From Linnemannia hyalina (taxonomy: Eukaryota > Mortierellomycota > Mortierellomycetes > Mortierellales > Mortierellaceae), in assembly GCA_019671135.1 (NCBI GenBank), contig JAHRHY010000030.1:112094-176093 (forward strand): a DNA stretch of 64,000 nt. The letters are read 5' to 3'. Positions 48,459 to 60,062 of the stretch are shown piece after piece; the first letter of the stretch is position 1; the number at the start of each line of letters is the position of its first letter. A model generated the notes under the pieces. The model did no database searches. It was not told the origin of the DNA and worked only from the letters and a program-made list of their open reading frames with translations. A program made the position numbers and the translations under genes.

Positions 48459-49739
48459 ATGGAGACTGATACCGTCGTAAACCCTACGCCAAAGAAACTT
48501 GCACGGCTGCTTGATAATCTGTTGGAGAACGAATGGGGATTTCTTGATGAACCGTGGCCAATGTGCCCAAAGGTCAAGACATTTCATCGTTCAGAGTTGA
48601 AACCAATTGCAAGAATACAGGATATGAAAAAGGTGTTGATGAAGAGACTTGGAGCCATACCAGTGTTTTTCTTTCTATCTACCATCTGGAGTAAACACTA
48701 TTTCCCTGGTCCATATAACGCACTTGAGAAAGGAATTGCATTTCTGTACTTTTTCGTCGCTGGAGAGACTATGGATTCCATGGCACAGTATATGCCAAAG
48801 TCCACATTCCATTTGATATACAGCACATTCGTCAAGGTGGAACGTGCATTATTTGAGAAGGAGATTACACGCTGTTTTGCATCTATGTTCTCTTCGCTGG
48901 AAATTCGTATTCGAACAGCCAATTGGAAAAATCCCCCAATGTTCAAGCACGTAACTCTCTACTTGGATGGTCATGACTCTCGAGCAACATATGGGGAAGA
49001 TAAAGCAGCAATGTATTCTTATAAGCTAAAGAAATCGGGTTTGAGAACGCAAGTGGCCATCGATGCCAATGGAATGGTTCTCTTTGTATCCAAATCAGCG
49101 TCATGTCGTGATAACAACGATGGGAAAATGTTACAAGAGATGGGCATTGGCAAGAAGATCGACAGCATGGACTGTATTGCTCTCGATGGAGGATATACAC
49201 AATACATTGGCGATATTGTGGAAAAAGAAAAGTTGGACGAGCGTAACTTCTGTTTTCCCATTCGTAAGAAACGACTACAGCAACTCCACGAAGAGGAATC
49301 CAACTTTAATGCTATGTTTGGTGGATTTCGATCTACGTCAGAGGCTGTCTTTGGTGATCTCATGAAAACATTCGCCAAGTTTAATAACAAGGAGATTGTA
49401 AGAGTTGGATCCAAAAAGGAGTTTAATCTTACATTCCGCCTTTGTCTTTTGTTGCTAAATATTCGCAACTTTGTTAAAGCAGTGGACATCGAAGAGCAGC
49501 CACATCATCGTGGATGGATGGAAGAAGGAGTAGATTATCCACGAGAAAGGCAACTTGTCCCAGAGTTAACACAAACCATTACAGTACAAAACAAACTGGA
49601 AAACGGTCTTGAGTTACAAAGAATGCAAGAGAAATTTGTAGGAATAGATGTTGCTTCAGATGATGATGATGAACAAACGTCAAATAAGGATGATGACGAG
49701 GAAATGTCAAACCACGAAGACGATAATACCAGTCTATAA
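48459..49739 (+). CDS. Family L copy f: DDE-1 transposase
   Basis: 426 aa from the ATG at 48,459, with an open frame and all catalytic blocks (LDGHD, ALDGGY, SEAVFGDL). Near-identical to copies d and e; noted differences include LLLLNIRNF and EEQPHHRGW. Confidence 0.88.
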   Translation: METDTVVNPTPKKLARLLDNLLENEWGFLDEPWPMCPKVKTFHRSELKPIARIQDMKKVLMKRLGAIPVFFFLSTIWSKHYFPGPYNALEKGIAFLYFFVAGETMDSMAQYMPKSTFHLIYSTFVKVERALFEKEITRCFASMFSSLEIRIRTANWKNPPMFKHVTLYLDGHDSRATYGEDKAAMYSYKLKKSGLRTQVAIDANGMVLFVSKSASCRDNNDGKMLQEMGIGKKIDSMDCIALDGGYTQYIGDIVEKEKLDERNFCFPIRKKRLQQLHEEESNFNAMFGGFRSTSEAVFGDLMKTFAKFNNKEIVRVGSKKEFNLTFRLCLLLLNIRNFVKAVDIEEQPHHRGWMEEGVDYPRERQLVPELTQTITVQNKLENGLELQRMQEKFVGIDVASDDDDEQTSNKDDDEEMSNHEDDNTSL

Positions 49740-49774
49740 TTAACAAAAGTCTTTCCAAAGTTTTTAAAAACCTC

Positions 49775-50652
49775 TCAAACGCGCTCGCACTTCATATCAA
49801 GTATATTATGTGAATTAACCACTCTAATCGCTCGAAATGTCATGAACGGCACACCTTTCACACTACCAATTCTCTGTAGACCTTGAAGATGCTCCACACG
49901 CCATGGTCTCCAAATCTTTGCCAACGATTTTCCTTCGCGCACCTTTATGCCACATGCTGTAATAAAATGCCAACGACGTTCAGAACGAAATTCTTTGAGA
50001 CCGGCCGCCACAATGGTATACTCTTCATCAGGCTCTAAAATTTGGTGGGCTGCAGTATACATCGAAACATGAATAGTTTTCAGATGTAATACATTTGTGT
50101 CTACTGTATCTTCATCATATTCGAAGATATCTGCAAGTGGGGCACTATACCTGTTATGAACACGCTTTGGCCAGGCAATAGAGATGTTGTCAACTTCCAC
50201 AATTCCAACTTTGCTAAATTTACGAATGACATTAGGAGATGCATCCCTTGAAGGAAACATTCCTTTTTGCGAGCCAGCAACTAGTGTGATGGCAGTACAT
50301 CCAGGCTCGCGCTTAAATGTCCTTATTTCGCCCAAAATAACTTTCTCTTTCCCATTTACCTCTTTTACATGTCCTTCCACAAAGTATATAGGTCTATCGT
50401 TAAAGGAATAGTTAGCCAGCAAAAGTGTAATAAGCTCGGGGTTCTTAAAGTTTTGCCACATATATCCATACTTCTTAGAGGTTACCGAATTCCACCAGTG
50501 ACAATAAGCAAACAGTTTCTCATGTGGAAAATGTACAGCCACCATCGAGGTAATGCATTTTGCACGTTCCTCCCACTGCATCTCAAAGGAACATTTAAAT
50601 GTTTTACATTTCTTCAAGAGATTCTTTGTCTTGTCCATTTCGTCTTGATATG
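49775..50652 (-). pseudogene. Family L copy f: Rep-like protein, C-terminal half
   Basis: From YQDEMDKTKNLLKKC to the stop at 49,775. Separated from the upstream part (51,151-51,815) by the solo H repeat with its ATG duplication. Otherwise an open frame. Confidence 0.85.
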
Positions 50653-51147
50653 GCGGCCCCTTCATGTGCAGAGGATATAAAAAGGCATATAAAAAATATC
50701 CAAAGTCCAAGGAACGGAGTGTTGACTTCCATAACTGGCATATCTCTTCATAGTGGGCAACAGAACACAGAATAAAATAGCAATAGACAGTACAAGAATT
50801 TTTAAAATGTAATCTCTCCCCTGTATTTCACGACAAAGATACAGTTGAGAATACAAGTGCTTTAGATGATCACATACAAGAACTACTCTGTCGAATCTTG
50901 CAGTGAGGGTTACAGGTTAATAGTAGATGGACATATTCAAGAGTTTGGTGTGCGAAAAATAAGAAGACTTTGTTGTTTGGAGAATGTAGTTGTGTTTAGT
51001 AGGATAATCGCGCAAGGAATGTTACAGTGGTTGTTTTAAATGGTTGATATCATACATACACTCTCCTCTAATGGACGCGGTGGATATCGTCAAGATCTGC
51101 AGAGATGTAACAAACACCATATGATAATTTGGACTTGAAAGGCCTCC
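50653..51147 (+). repeat. Solo family H repeat Rs1 with 3-bp target duplication
   Basis: 495 bp, GCGGCCCCTTC to AAGGCCTCC, bounded by ATG at 50,650-50,652 and 51,148-51,150. Removing it and one ATG restores the Rep-like frame. Its small internal frame carries a stop (after MLQWLF), unlike the other copies. Confidence 0.92.
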
Positions 51148-51815
51148 ATGACTGAAGAGATCTCAAAGATGAACCTTCAAACGTCAGCTCGATACGACTA
51201 TAACCATGCTTTTTATATTTTTTAACTCGTCGTCCAAATGCTGTTTCTTTCTCCACCAAATCCTCCAAACGTGAACCAAGGCTCTTTCGCACCTCGGCAC
51301 TTTCCAAAATCTGAACAAATTTGTTATACACCTTATATCGGATATTCTTTCTATCATCTTCTAAACTTCTCCATGAAATGCAATGATGTCCAACTCTTCC
51401 TAAATCATCTACAATTTCCGTATTATTACCTTCTTTTAGTAATTTCTCTACATAAAACCGTGTGGTAATACGCGTACAATCATAGGCGAAGTCTATGTCA
51501 TGTAAAGCAATGCCACTCTCGTTCAAGATAGGCAACATGCCGTCCAAAATTGGCACAACAATCTTAGCTCGTGAAAAATCTAGAGAAACCTTAATGGTAA
51601 TAAAGCCATGCTGGTATTCCTTTCCAACAAACAGCCTTCTATGGCGTTTGACCATGCGTGCAGAAAAATAGTTGTCATCCATTTTAACAGCCCTAGCATC
51701 CAAAAACTTTACGGATTCCACATCTAAATCCATGTGGTTAAATGCATCGCGCAGTTCCGCAATGTACTTTCCAATTGCCGTACCTTTAGTGGAATTGTCA
51801 GCAAAATTATATATA
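51148..51815 (-). pseudogene. Family L copy f: Rep-like protein, middle part
   Basis: From about YNFADNSTKGTAIGKY (upstream codons lost at 51,815) to LRSLQS. It carries HDIDFAYDC, YNKFVQ and YSRIELTFEG. It reads on into copy g's tip at its 5' side, which is not original coding. Confidence 0.82.
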
Positions 51816-52134
51816 GGGAATCGTCTTGGGTCGAAATAGATGAATATGTTATGGAATACCAATGGAGGTTGCAAGAATTTGTACAGACAATTATGGAAGG
51901 AGTTTTTAAAAAGATAACAAATACATCTATAAAGAGTACATATACAAAAGCAAAAGAATCCAAATGGACATAGTTATCTAGCAGTATTACAAGAGCAAAA
52001 CGTAAGGAGAGAGTATCAACATAAACATATTTTACATATCGGTAATCGGGCAGGACAAAAAGGTTGGAGCGCTTTTTTTTGGGCGAGGGAGTACACCTGT
52101 TTTCTCGTCTTTTGTTAAGCTATGCCCACCATTT
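51816..52134. repeat. Family L copy g: left terminal inverted repeat
   Basis: Tip GGGAATCGTCTTGGG, inner edge GCTATGCCCACCATTTT. Inverted partner 62,164-62,481. Confidence 0.83.
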
Positions 52135-52310
52135 TAAAACACCTACGTTCATATAACATATATAGCATTTATACGTGTGTCCCCGGTGAATCTCATGCAT
52201 ATACATCATGATGATAATGGTACCAGCTTGGTTGACAGTACATGAATTCCCTGGGAATAATTCCCATAATACTACTTATGGAAGGTATATATATTGCACA
52301 TTTTAAAAGT

Positions 52311-52703
52311 TTATTCCGATAGCTCAACAACATTGGCTGTATCTAATTCTTCCTCTTGATTTACCATGAGACCACTGGCAAATCCTTTGATCAAGGCATT
52401 TATTATATAAATCTCCCTCTTCTGCTGGGAAATAATTTGGTTCATCTTATCCATTTCTTTCTCCAATTTTCTGACACGTTTCTTTAACTTCTTATTCTCA
52501 TACTGTAAATCATCATCGGATTGTTGCACATCCTCATCTTTCTTACATCTCCCAGATTTCACATGCTTTCCACCATTCTTTTTTGCCTGATAGCTCTCCT
52601 TGGAAGACTTTATCTTGCATTCCTTACATGTATTTCTGGAATCATCGTAGAAATCATATGAAGGCTTCTTTTGGTCACACCTGTTGCAAATCCTTTTTGG
52701 CAT
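52311..52703 (-). CDS. Family L copy g: zinc-ribbon/coiled-coil protein (130 aa)
   Basis: MPKRICNRCDQKKPSYDFYD. Same four cysteines and coiled coil as 43,769-44,161, with about ten substitutions, all keeping the cysteines and the heptad character. Open frame. Confidence 0.8.
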   Translation of the reverse strand: MPKRICNRCDQKKPSYDFYDDSRNTCKECKIKSSKESYQAKKNGGKHVKSGRCKKDEDVQQSDDDLQYENKKLKKRVRKLEKEMDKMNQIISQQKREIYIINALIKGFASGLMVNQEEELDTANVVELSE

Positions 52704-52899
52704 ATTAGGCGGAATGGTGATCTCTTGATAGTTGATATACCACGTTTTTTCCCGGGAATATTTCTCTCAATGTTTGTGTTTGAGGGCATACACAACAATA
52801 TCTAATATAGATGTCAAGTTGTATCTATTCAAGGGAGTAATTGACAAATAGGTATATAGGGGGATGACCATTTAGACGTCTTATCGCCGCAAATATATT

Positions 52900-53172
52900 A
52901 TGCCCAGGCCTACACGTTTAACCAAAGCACGCCAGCAGGAAGTTGTTGCAGATTTTATTTATGAGAAGAATCTGGAATTGTGTATGTTTGTCTATTTGGA
53001 TGAATTTTTAGATCATCATCGTAACCTCTTTCCACAAGATGCCACTATATTTGGCACTAACGGCATAAAAAAGTTATTAGAGGCATCTTATCAACTCCTA
53101 CGTGACAAAATACGTGCAGATGGATTACTTACCGAGAAAGACGCTGGTGAATATATGCTTAGAAAAAAATGA
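52900..53172 (+). CDS. Family L copy g: 90-aa helical protein
   Basis: Identical product to 44,358-44,630. It lies 45 bases before the Rep-like start. Confidence 0.72.
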   Translation: MPRPTRLTKARQQEVVADFIYEKNLELCMFVYLDEFLDHHRNLFPQDATIFGTNGIKKLLEASYQLLRDKIRADGLLTEKDAGEYMLRKK

Positions 53173-53217
53173 CGACCTAAATTATAGACTTTTTAAAACC
53201 TAAGTATACCTTTTATT

Positions 53218-54221
53218 ATGTCGCCAACAAAAGAATCTCTGATAAACAAAGCCATCAACGAAATTTCCCATTTGCTGTCAAATGTGGGTAATCTACAGTC
53301 AGCACCATTTGGCAGTGTGGAGAGAAAAGGATTCACCAAATTCTCCAAACTCTTTTGCGATTCCATCATCTTTTGGGGTATATATAACTTTGCTGACGAT
53401 ACCACTAAAGGTACAGCAATTGGAAAGTACATTGCTGAACTGCGCGATGCATTTAACCACACCGATTTAAATGTGGAATCTGTAAAGTTGGTCGATGCTA
53501 GGCAGGTTAAAATGGATGATAACTATTTTTCTCCGCGCATGGTCAAACGCCATAGAAAGTTGTTTGTTGGAAAAGAATACCAACAGGGATTTATTGCCAT
53601 CAAGGTTTCTTTAGATTTTTCCCGCGCAAAGATTGTTGTGCCAATTTTGACGAACATGTTGTCTAGCTTGAACGAGAGCGGCATTGCTTTACATGACATA
53701 GACTTTGCCTATGATTGTACACGTATTACCACACGACTGCACGTGGAGAGATTGCTAAAACAAACGAAAACTACAAAAATTGTCGATGATGTGGGAAGAG
53801 TAGGACATCATTGTATTTCATGGAGAGGTCGAAAAGGGGATACAAAGAATATCCGATATAAGGTGTATAACAAATTTGTCCAGATTTTGGAAAGTGCCGA
53901 GGTGCGAAAGAGCCTTGGTTCACGTTTGGAGGATTTGGTGGAGAAAGAAACAGCATTTGGACGACGAGTTAAAAAATATAAAAAGCATGGTTATAGTCGT
54001 ATCGAGCTGACGTTTGAAGGTTCATCTTTGAGATCTCTTCAGTCATATCAAGACGAAATGGACAAGACAAAGAATCTCTTGAAGAAATGTAAAACATTTA
54101 AATGTTCCTTTGAGATGCAGTGGGAGGAACGTGCAAAATGCATTACCTCGATGGTGGCTGTACATTTTCCACATGAGAAACTGTTTGCTTATTGTCACTG
54201 GTGGAATTCGGTAACCTCTAA
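53218..54221 (+). pseudogene. Family L copy g: Rep-like protein, N-terminal part (split by H2)
   Basis: Residues 1 to about 334 (HWWNSVTS). H2 is inserted at TAA (54,219-54,221). The rest is at 60,066-60,765; together exactly 568 codons without any other break, so H2 is the only visible damage. The core motifs HDIDFAYDC, YNKFVQ and RIELTFEG are all in this part. Confidence 0.88.
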
Positions 54222-54716
54222 GCGGCCCCTTCATGTGCAGAGGATATAAAAAGGCATATAAAAAATATCCAAAGCCCAAGGAACGGAGTGTTTACTTCCA
54301 TAACTGACATATCTCTTCATAGTGGGCAACAGAACACAGAATAAAATAGCAATAGACAGCACATGTTTTTTTAAAATGTAATCTCTCCCCTGTATTTCGC
54401 CCCAAAGATACAGTTGAGAGTACAAGTGCTTTAGATGATGACATACAAGAACTACTCTGGCGAATCTTGCAGTGAGGGTTACAGGTTAATAGTAGATGGA
54501 CATATTCAAGAGTGTGGTGTGCGAAAAATAAGAAGACTTTGTTGTTTGGAGAATAGGTTGGTGTTTAGTAGGATAGTTAAACAAAAAATGTTACAATGGT
54601 TGTCTTATATGCTTGGTATCATATATACATTCTCATCCCATAGTCGCTATGGATATTGTCGAGATCTACAGAGATGTAACAAACACCATATGATAACTTG
54701 GACGTGAAAGGCCTCC
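54222..54716 (+). repeat. Family H terminal direct repeat R3
   Basis: 495 bp with the 90-codon frame at 54,435-54,707 (MMTYKNYSGESCSEGYRLIV). Same orientation as R4. Confidence 0.92.
54435..54707 (+). CDS. Small 90-aa protein of the H terminal repeat (R3)
   Basis: Open frame. Differs from the R1 product at about 15 residues (EGYRLIVDGHIQECGV; YTFSSHSRYGYCRD). Function unknown. Confidence 0.42.
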   Translation: MMTYKNYSGESCSEGYRLIVDGHIQECGVRKIRRLCCLENRLVFSRIVKQKMLQWLSYMLGIIYTFSSHSRYGYCRDLQRCNKHHMITWT

Positions 54717-55189
54717 TAGGTGAATGTTTTAAAAAAATATGGGTAATGCAATAATGGTGAGGGTGCATGCATTGTGGAACGTCTCAGATGAAGTTATCGT
54801 GGTTTTTATAATGTTTGATGTAACATACTTTGTAGGAAGTTACGATTGTTATAATATTTGTTGATATGCGGCCTCCTATACAGATCGTTGGTAAATATGC
54901 CAATGGTGAAAAAATAAATGTCATAAAGAGTGCATGCATTGTAGAACATATTAGATATAGTTATTGTAATTTTCGTAATGTTAAATATAAGTAGATTGTG
55001 GATAAACACCACTGTGATCAAGAAAGAAATATTGTAAATTGTGCAAAGGATGGTGGAAGTTTTTAAAAAGATGGGTAATATATCTGGTGAATCTCATTGG
55101 AAGGGACGAGGATAATATTACATGTGTATTCCATATATAAAAGCTTTATTTGTGCAAGTGGTATATCTACAGTTTTTAAAATTCTTGAT
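54717..55189. other. H2-specific AT-rich segment downstream of the accessory gene
   Basis: About 470 bases, in place of only 123 bases in H1. No gene seen. Two related blocks contain TGCATGCATTGT(G/A)GAAC and a TTTTTAAAAAGATGGGTAAT word, suggesting an internal duplication. TTTTTAAAATTC stands just after the accessory gene stop. Confidence 0.45.
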
Positions 55190-57485
55190 CTACTCTTCTG
55201 CGGTCTCAAATGTTACTTCAAGAGGCTTCTTTTCTTCCATCGTACTTTTCTCTTTGGCTTGAATACTATCTAATACACTTTGCACTATGGTTTTTCTGTT
55301 GTTAGATCCTTCTTTTGCAAACTTACATAATATATCGGAATGTGGTTCGCGGGAACCAAACTTATCCATGTGCCATGTTTCGTAGTTGGAATAATCTTTC
55401 TCCAACAAACCTAGGTGAAAAATTAGTTCTTTTTCTTCTGCATTACCATCTGCCGAAACGTATTCCTCGCGGAGTTCTTCTTCGATAGCTGTTATTTTGC
55501 TATATACTTCTCCCATTGCCTTCAGAAAATCATGATGGTCTTTTGTAGTGTAAACACTTGAGGCATTCACATTTTCGCTTTCCATAGGTCCACCATCTTC
55601 TAGAGTTTTCTTAACATCCGACTCTTGCACCTCATCATCTACTTTTTCTACAAGTTCATCTAAAGTTTCCTTAATATTCGACTCTTGCACCTCATCATCT
55701 ATTTTTTCTACCGGTTCACCTTTCTCTGTCGACCTATCCTTAGACCATTGTGGCTTAAAGCCCATAGCGAAGATCTTTTCTTTTTCCTTTTGGTTAAGAT
55801 TATCATAGTCGACATTCTCTGCACTAATGTGGTCATCAGTCACCAAGCCAACTACAATGTTTTGCTTGCGGATCTTGAGAATGTGCTTTCCATTTACAAG
55901 TACATTCTTGGAATACTCCAATTGCTGCTTGTGAAACCTTTTCCATTTCATCTTGGATATATCTGTCGGTCCTTCCACTGGTAGTTCCTCTTCTACTTCG
56001 ACCTCCTCGTTGAAAAGCATCTTTCTCTCTTCATCAGACATTTCTTGAAGTTTCATCTTGCTAAGCATGGAGCGTTCCAAGATATCCATCTCTGGAACAT
56101 CACCACCGCCACGCAGATGATCAAGCGTAAACAGGCCAACGTATGTATTCTTTCCACATAGCTTGACAATGTACTTAGCCTTCATCGTAAAGTTAGTTGC
56201 ATACTCAAGCATGTCGTTATTAGGATGAACCATCCATCCTCCATCCTTTGCAAGTGGTATGTCTTTCTCTGATCTAATGTTACGCACCGTTGTGGCCAGT
56301 GCAAATGTGTGTTCATCTTTTTCATCCTTAGAAACATCTACATTAGAAGATGGCTCTGCATTTTTGGGCATCTCTGAATGCCTTTTCTTTCGAGAAGTCT
56401 TCTTCTCATCATCCTTAGATGGCTTTTTATGAGATAGTTTTTCATCAGGGTTATCCTTAGAGGTATCATCTCCAGATTCTACATCAGGTCTGTTATTGGA
56501 CTTGCCATCATCAGAGTCTTTATCTTTAGAGGAATCATCCGTCAGAGTCAGCATTATCAGACGTATCACCATCATCTGTATCATCGTCAGAATTCTCATC
56601 AGCAGAAGACTCTTCTATTTTTTCTACATCTGCTGAAGTTGCCTCTTGAAGACCCATCTTGGCCAATATGCGTGCCTCTTTCTCAGATATTTCTGGCGCA
56701 GGGAGATTCTTGCCCATGAGCTTAGGTGGACACAATGCAATGTAGAGATTCTTTTCCTTTAGCCTAATAATGTACTTGCCATTTACAAGTAAAGCTTTTT
56801 GCATACAGGAAAGCTGGATTAGTTGCATAACGCGTCCCATATACATGTATTAGCGAGTGGTACATTTTTCTTGGACGTTATGTCCAACTACCTTTAGACT
56901 CAACGGAAAGGAGCACGGCAATTATATTCTTCTCATACATCATGCATCGGGACGGTCTCTTCATCCGGAGTGAACTCCTGCTTGTTTCTCCTGTTCGCTT
57001 CCTTTGGTTCTTCATCCCGCGGAAGTCATATCACGTGTACATCGGAAGACCACAAATACTTAGAAGTATGTGTATCTTTCTTTAAAGCCTTGGAAGGACT
57101 TGGTGACGGCTGTCGAACAGGGGGCGTTGTTGTGTACTAAGTATCTTAGATAACCTCTATCTTGATCTTGATGACGTCCACAGTATGTTTGACCAAGTTT
57201 GGCTACACTACCACAATTAGCACCCTTAATAGTTGTGCCTTGACACTTGCGCGCAGGATCGTGGACATAACAATGCATGCCTTCATCATCAACTTCCTTC
57301 ATGCATTTGCGCTTGGACTTGGTGCACTTTTCTCCACAAAAGTAGTATCTCTCTACTTCCTCATCCTCATCAAGCGCCTTAAAGATCTTATTTGCATCTT
57401 TCTTGTTAAACTCCACTCCCTTCTTAGAGGAGAATGTCTCAAAGGCCTTGGTGATGAGCTCGATTGTAAGCTGAACGTACTTCAT
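55190..57485 (-). pseudogene. Family H2 accessory zinc-binding repeat protein, frameshifted, with a different C-terminus
   Basis: Start MKYVQLTIELITKAFETF at 57,485. Both zinc-binding motifs are conserved (CGEKCTKSKRKC; CQGTTIKGANC, YCGRHQ). Between 57,060 and 56,850 many small indels break the frame relative to H1. The repeats then continue in two overlapping frames (56,846-56,535 and 56,599-55,190). Repeats 2 and 3 are preserved. The acidic hexapeptide array and repeat 4 of H1 are replaced by an unrelated charged tail with helical coiled-coil character (FLKAMGEVYSKITAIEEELR). Confidence 0.75.
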
Positions 57486-58187
57486 GTTTTTGGATATGAA
57501 TAATATGGATTGTACTTGTGGTATGGTGGGTGTGAATGAGTTTTCAGTTTATGTGTGGTAGATTGCAGCTGCTTAGTACACTGATATAAAGAATTGCAAT
57601 AAAAGATGGTTGTATAGGTATGGATGGTTGTATAGATATGGATAATTGTTGGTTGGTTACTAGATAAAGATTAAGCAAGAGGGAAGTGGACTCCTTTATT
57701 TATACTAATTCAGGAACACTGCCACAATGGACATTAATAGCGCTTGCTTATTAGCACTGCTTGGCGCTTAGTAACAAAAGAGTTTTAAAAAGGCATCTAA
57801 GTGGTTAATAATGTAGTGTTCCTCGTATGACGTAGATCTTGCTTATTAAGACTGCTTGGCATTAAAGACGGGGTTTAAAAATGGTTAAGAATGTAGTATT
57901 ATTTTATGACGTAGGTTTGTACATGTGTTTATCCTCTTTGTTAAATAAAAAGGAATGCTGTAGAATAGCATAGAATAGCATCCGATCTACTACAATAATA
58001 CCATGGCTTTTAATAATAGATACCGGTGCATATTAGCGTCTTGGCAGTTAATACCGTATCTTAAAGCTGACTAAATAGGCCATGTATGTCTATTCTTTTA
58101 AAAACCTGCAATAAGTCTACAGATTACCATTAACATCCATTTGTCGCTTCGTACCTCCAAGCTCAATGGAAAGACCGGGTTGCATTA
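57486..58187. other. Intergenic region of H2
   Basis: Counterpart of 26,541-27,260 with the same TGACGTAG words and the same imperfect duplication, but one copy of the 35-base tandem unit in place of two. No gene. Confidence 0.55.
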
Positions 58188-59406
58188 TTACTGCTTGATC
58201 CATTGGTGTGTCCTCATCAACATTAACATCAACATCACCATGAGATTAATACCAAGAAATTTGTTCTGGAGTTGTGCCATTGTATTTCCATCCTCCACTA
58301 GCGCACCAACATCAACATATCCCATTGGTTGCTCAACGTCGTTCTCTGTCGTCGGATACTCGAATCCTTCGCGAAGCCAAGCTGTATGAATTGGTTCTGC
58401 AGAAATCTTCAACAAAGCAACCATCTTTTTCATGTTTAAGAGTAACAAAGATAACTTCAACTGCAAATTATATGTTTGTTTCTTATCCACCAACACAGGA
58501 GTACGGTTGTTGTGTTTCTCAAATGTGGAACCAAGGTCTGCAAACAGAGATTCCATCTGCGAGCGGAAACTACCAAAGGTGGTATTGTATAACGCTTCTT
58601 CCTGTGTAAGTTCCTTGTTCTTCTGTTTACGGTATGGATGAGCGAAATTTTGGACTTTAAGAGTATCAGACTCATCTATAAGCCTCCTTAAGAACTGTGG
58701 ATACCCTCCATCGAGAGCAATGCAATCCATCTCATGCACTCTCTTGTCCAACTTCATCGTTAGCAGCATTGTTCCATCAGCATTGTTCTTGCAAGATGCA
58801 GATTTGGAGACAAATAAGGCCATGCCATTACAATCCATTGCTACCTGTGTGCGTAACCCTGACTTTTTCAGCTTGTAAGAGTACATATCAGCACTGCTCT
58901 CACCTTTGTATGTTGCTCTTGTATCATGACCATCAAGATGCAATGTAACATGCTTAAATAATGGAGGATTCTTTTCCTTTGCAGACAATAGGCGTATTTT
59001 AATTGTGGAGAACATTGTTGCAATACAGTTGGTGATGTACTTGTTGTGCAAAGTATATTCTTTCTTATAAAAACACAGAGTGCATTGCATGAAAACTACT
59101 TTTTGGCATGTGTGGTTCCATTGCTTCCATAGACAGTCCTTTGACAAGATGATAGAGCATTAAAAGACCTTTCTCCACTTCTTTGTATGGACCAGGATAC
59201 TTAACCTTTGGCCAGATGTCAACAAGAAAGAAGTACACTGGAATAGGACCAAGGCGTCGATTTAGGGTTTCTTTTATTTCTGGCATATACCCAATTTCCT
59301 TGCTTACAGTACGATGATTATTACGTGGTGTAATTGTTGGCCATCCAGCGTTGAGGAAAGTCCAATGGTCATCAAGCAGTTGTTGGAAGTGTTTTGTTAG
59401 ATCCAT
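58188..59406 (-). pseudogene. Family H2 DDE-2 transposase, frameshifted
   Basis: ATG at 59,406 (MDLTKHFQQLLDDHWTFLNA). One extra A in an A run near 59,072 shifts the frame after about 110 residues. The remainder with LDGHDTRATY, ALDGGYPQF and FRSQMESLFADL is open in the other frame. The C-terminus also differs from H1 after LQNKFLG. Otherwise very similar to 27,261-28,517. Confidence 0.85.
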
Positions 59407-59567
59407 AATAATATTTATGTATTGGATTGTCATGACGTTAACCAACAATAACAATTTTTTAAAAAGGCTTATACTTAACTGCATACACAACAGCATGTAG
59501 GATGGTATCTATCATATAGCAAGCACATAGTTGAGAATACAAATATATTTTTATATTTTTTTCGGTA

Positions 59568-60062
59568 GCGGCCCCTTCATGTGCAGAGGATATAAAAAGG
59601 CATATAAAAAATATCCAAAGCCCAAGGAACGGAGTGTTTACTTCCATAACTGACATATCTCTTCATAGTGGGCAACAGAACACAGAATAAAATAGCAATA
59701 GACAGCACATGTTTTTTTAAAATGTAATCTCTCCCCTGTATTTCGCCCCAAAGATACAGTTGAGAGTACAAGTGCTTTAGATGATGACATACAAGAACTA
59801 CTCTGGCGAATCTTGCAGTGAGGGTTACAGGTTAATAGTAGATGGACATATTCAAGAGTGTGGTGTGCGAAAAATAAGAAGACTTTGTTGTTTGGAGAAT
59901 AGGTTGGTGTTTAGTAGGATAGTTAAACAAAAAATGTTACAATGGTTGTCTTATATGCTTGGTATCATATATACATTCTCATCCCATAGTCGCTATGGAT
60001 ATTGTCGAGATCTACAGAGATGTAACAAACACCATATGATAACTTGGACGTGAAAGGCCTCC
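59568..60062 (+). repeat. Family H terminal direct repeat R4
   Basis: 495 bp, no difference from R3 seen in the small frame (59,781-60,053). Followed by the duplicated TAA. Confidence 0.92.
59781..60053 (+). CDS. Small 90-aa protein of the H terminal repeat (R4)
   Basis: Identical product to 54,435-54,707. Confidence 0.42.
   Translation: MMTYKNYSGESCSEGYRLIVDGHIQECGVRKIRRLCCLENRLVFSRIVKQKMLQWLSYMLGIIYTFSSHSRYGYCRDLQRCNKHHMITWT

Larger units (their letters stand above)
48055..51815. mobile_element. Family L copy f, 3'-truncated by copy g
   Basis: Left terminal repeat 48,055-48,374 (tip GGGAATCGTCTTGGG), DDE-1 (+), Rep-like (-) interrupted by a solo H repeat (50,653-51,147) and cut at 51,815 by the tip of copy g. 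Its 90-aa and 130-aa genes are missing. Confidence 0.82.
54222..60062. mobile_element. Family H element H2, inserted in a Rep-like gene
   Basis: 5,841 bp with target duplication TAA (54,219-54,221 and 60,063-60,065). Terminal direct repeats R3 (54,222-54,716) and R4 (59,568-60,062), 495 bp each, match each other but differ from R1/R2 of H1 at many positions. Genes as in H1: accessory protein (-) and DDE-2 (-), both frameshifted here. The inner borders GGCCTCC-TAGG and TTCGGTA-GCGG are the same as in H1. Confidence 0.87.
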
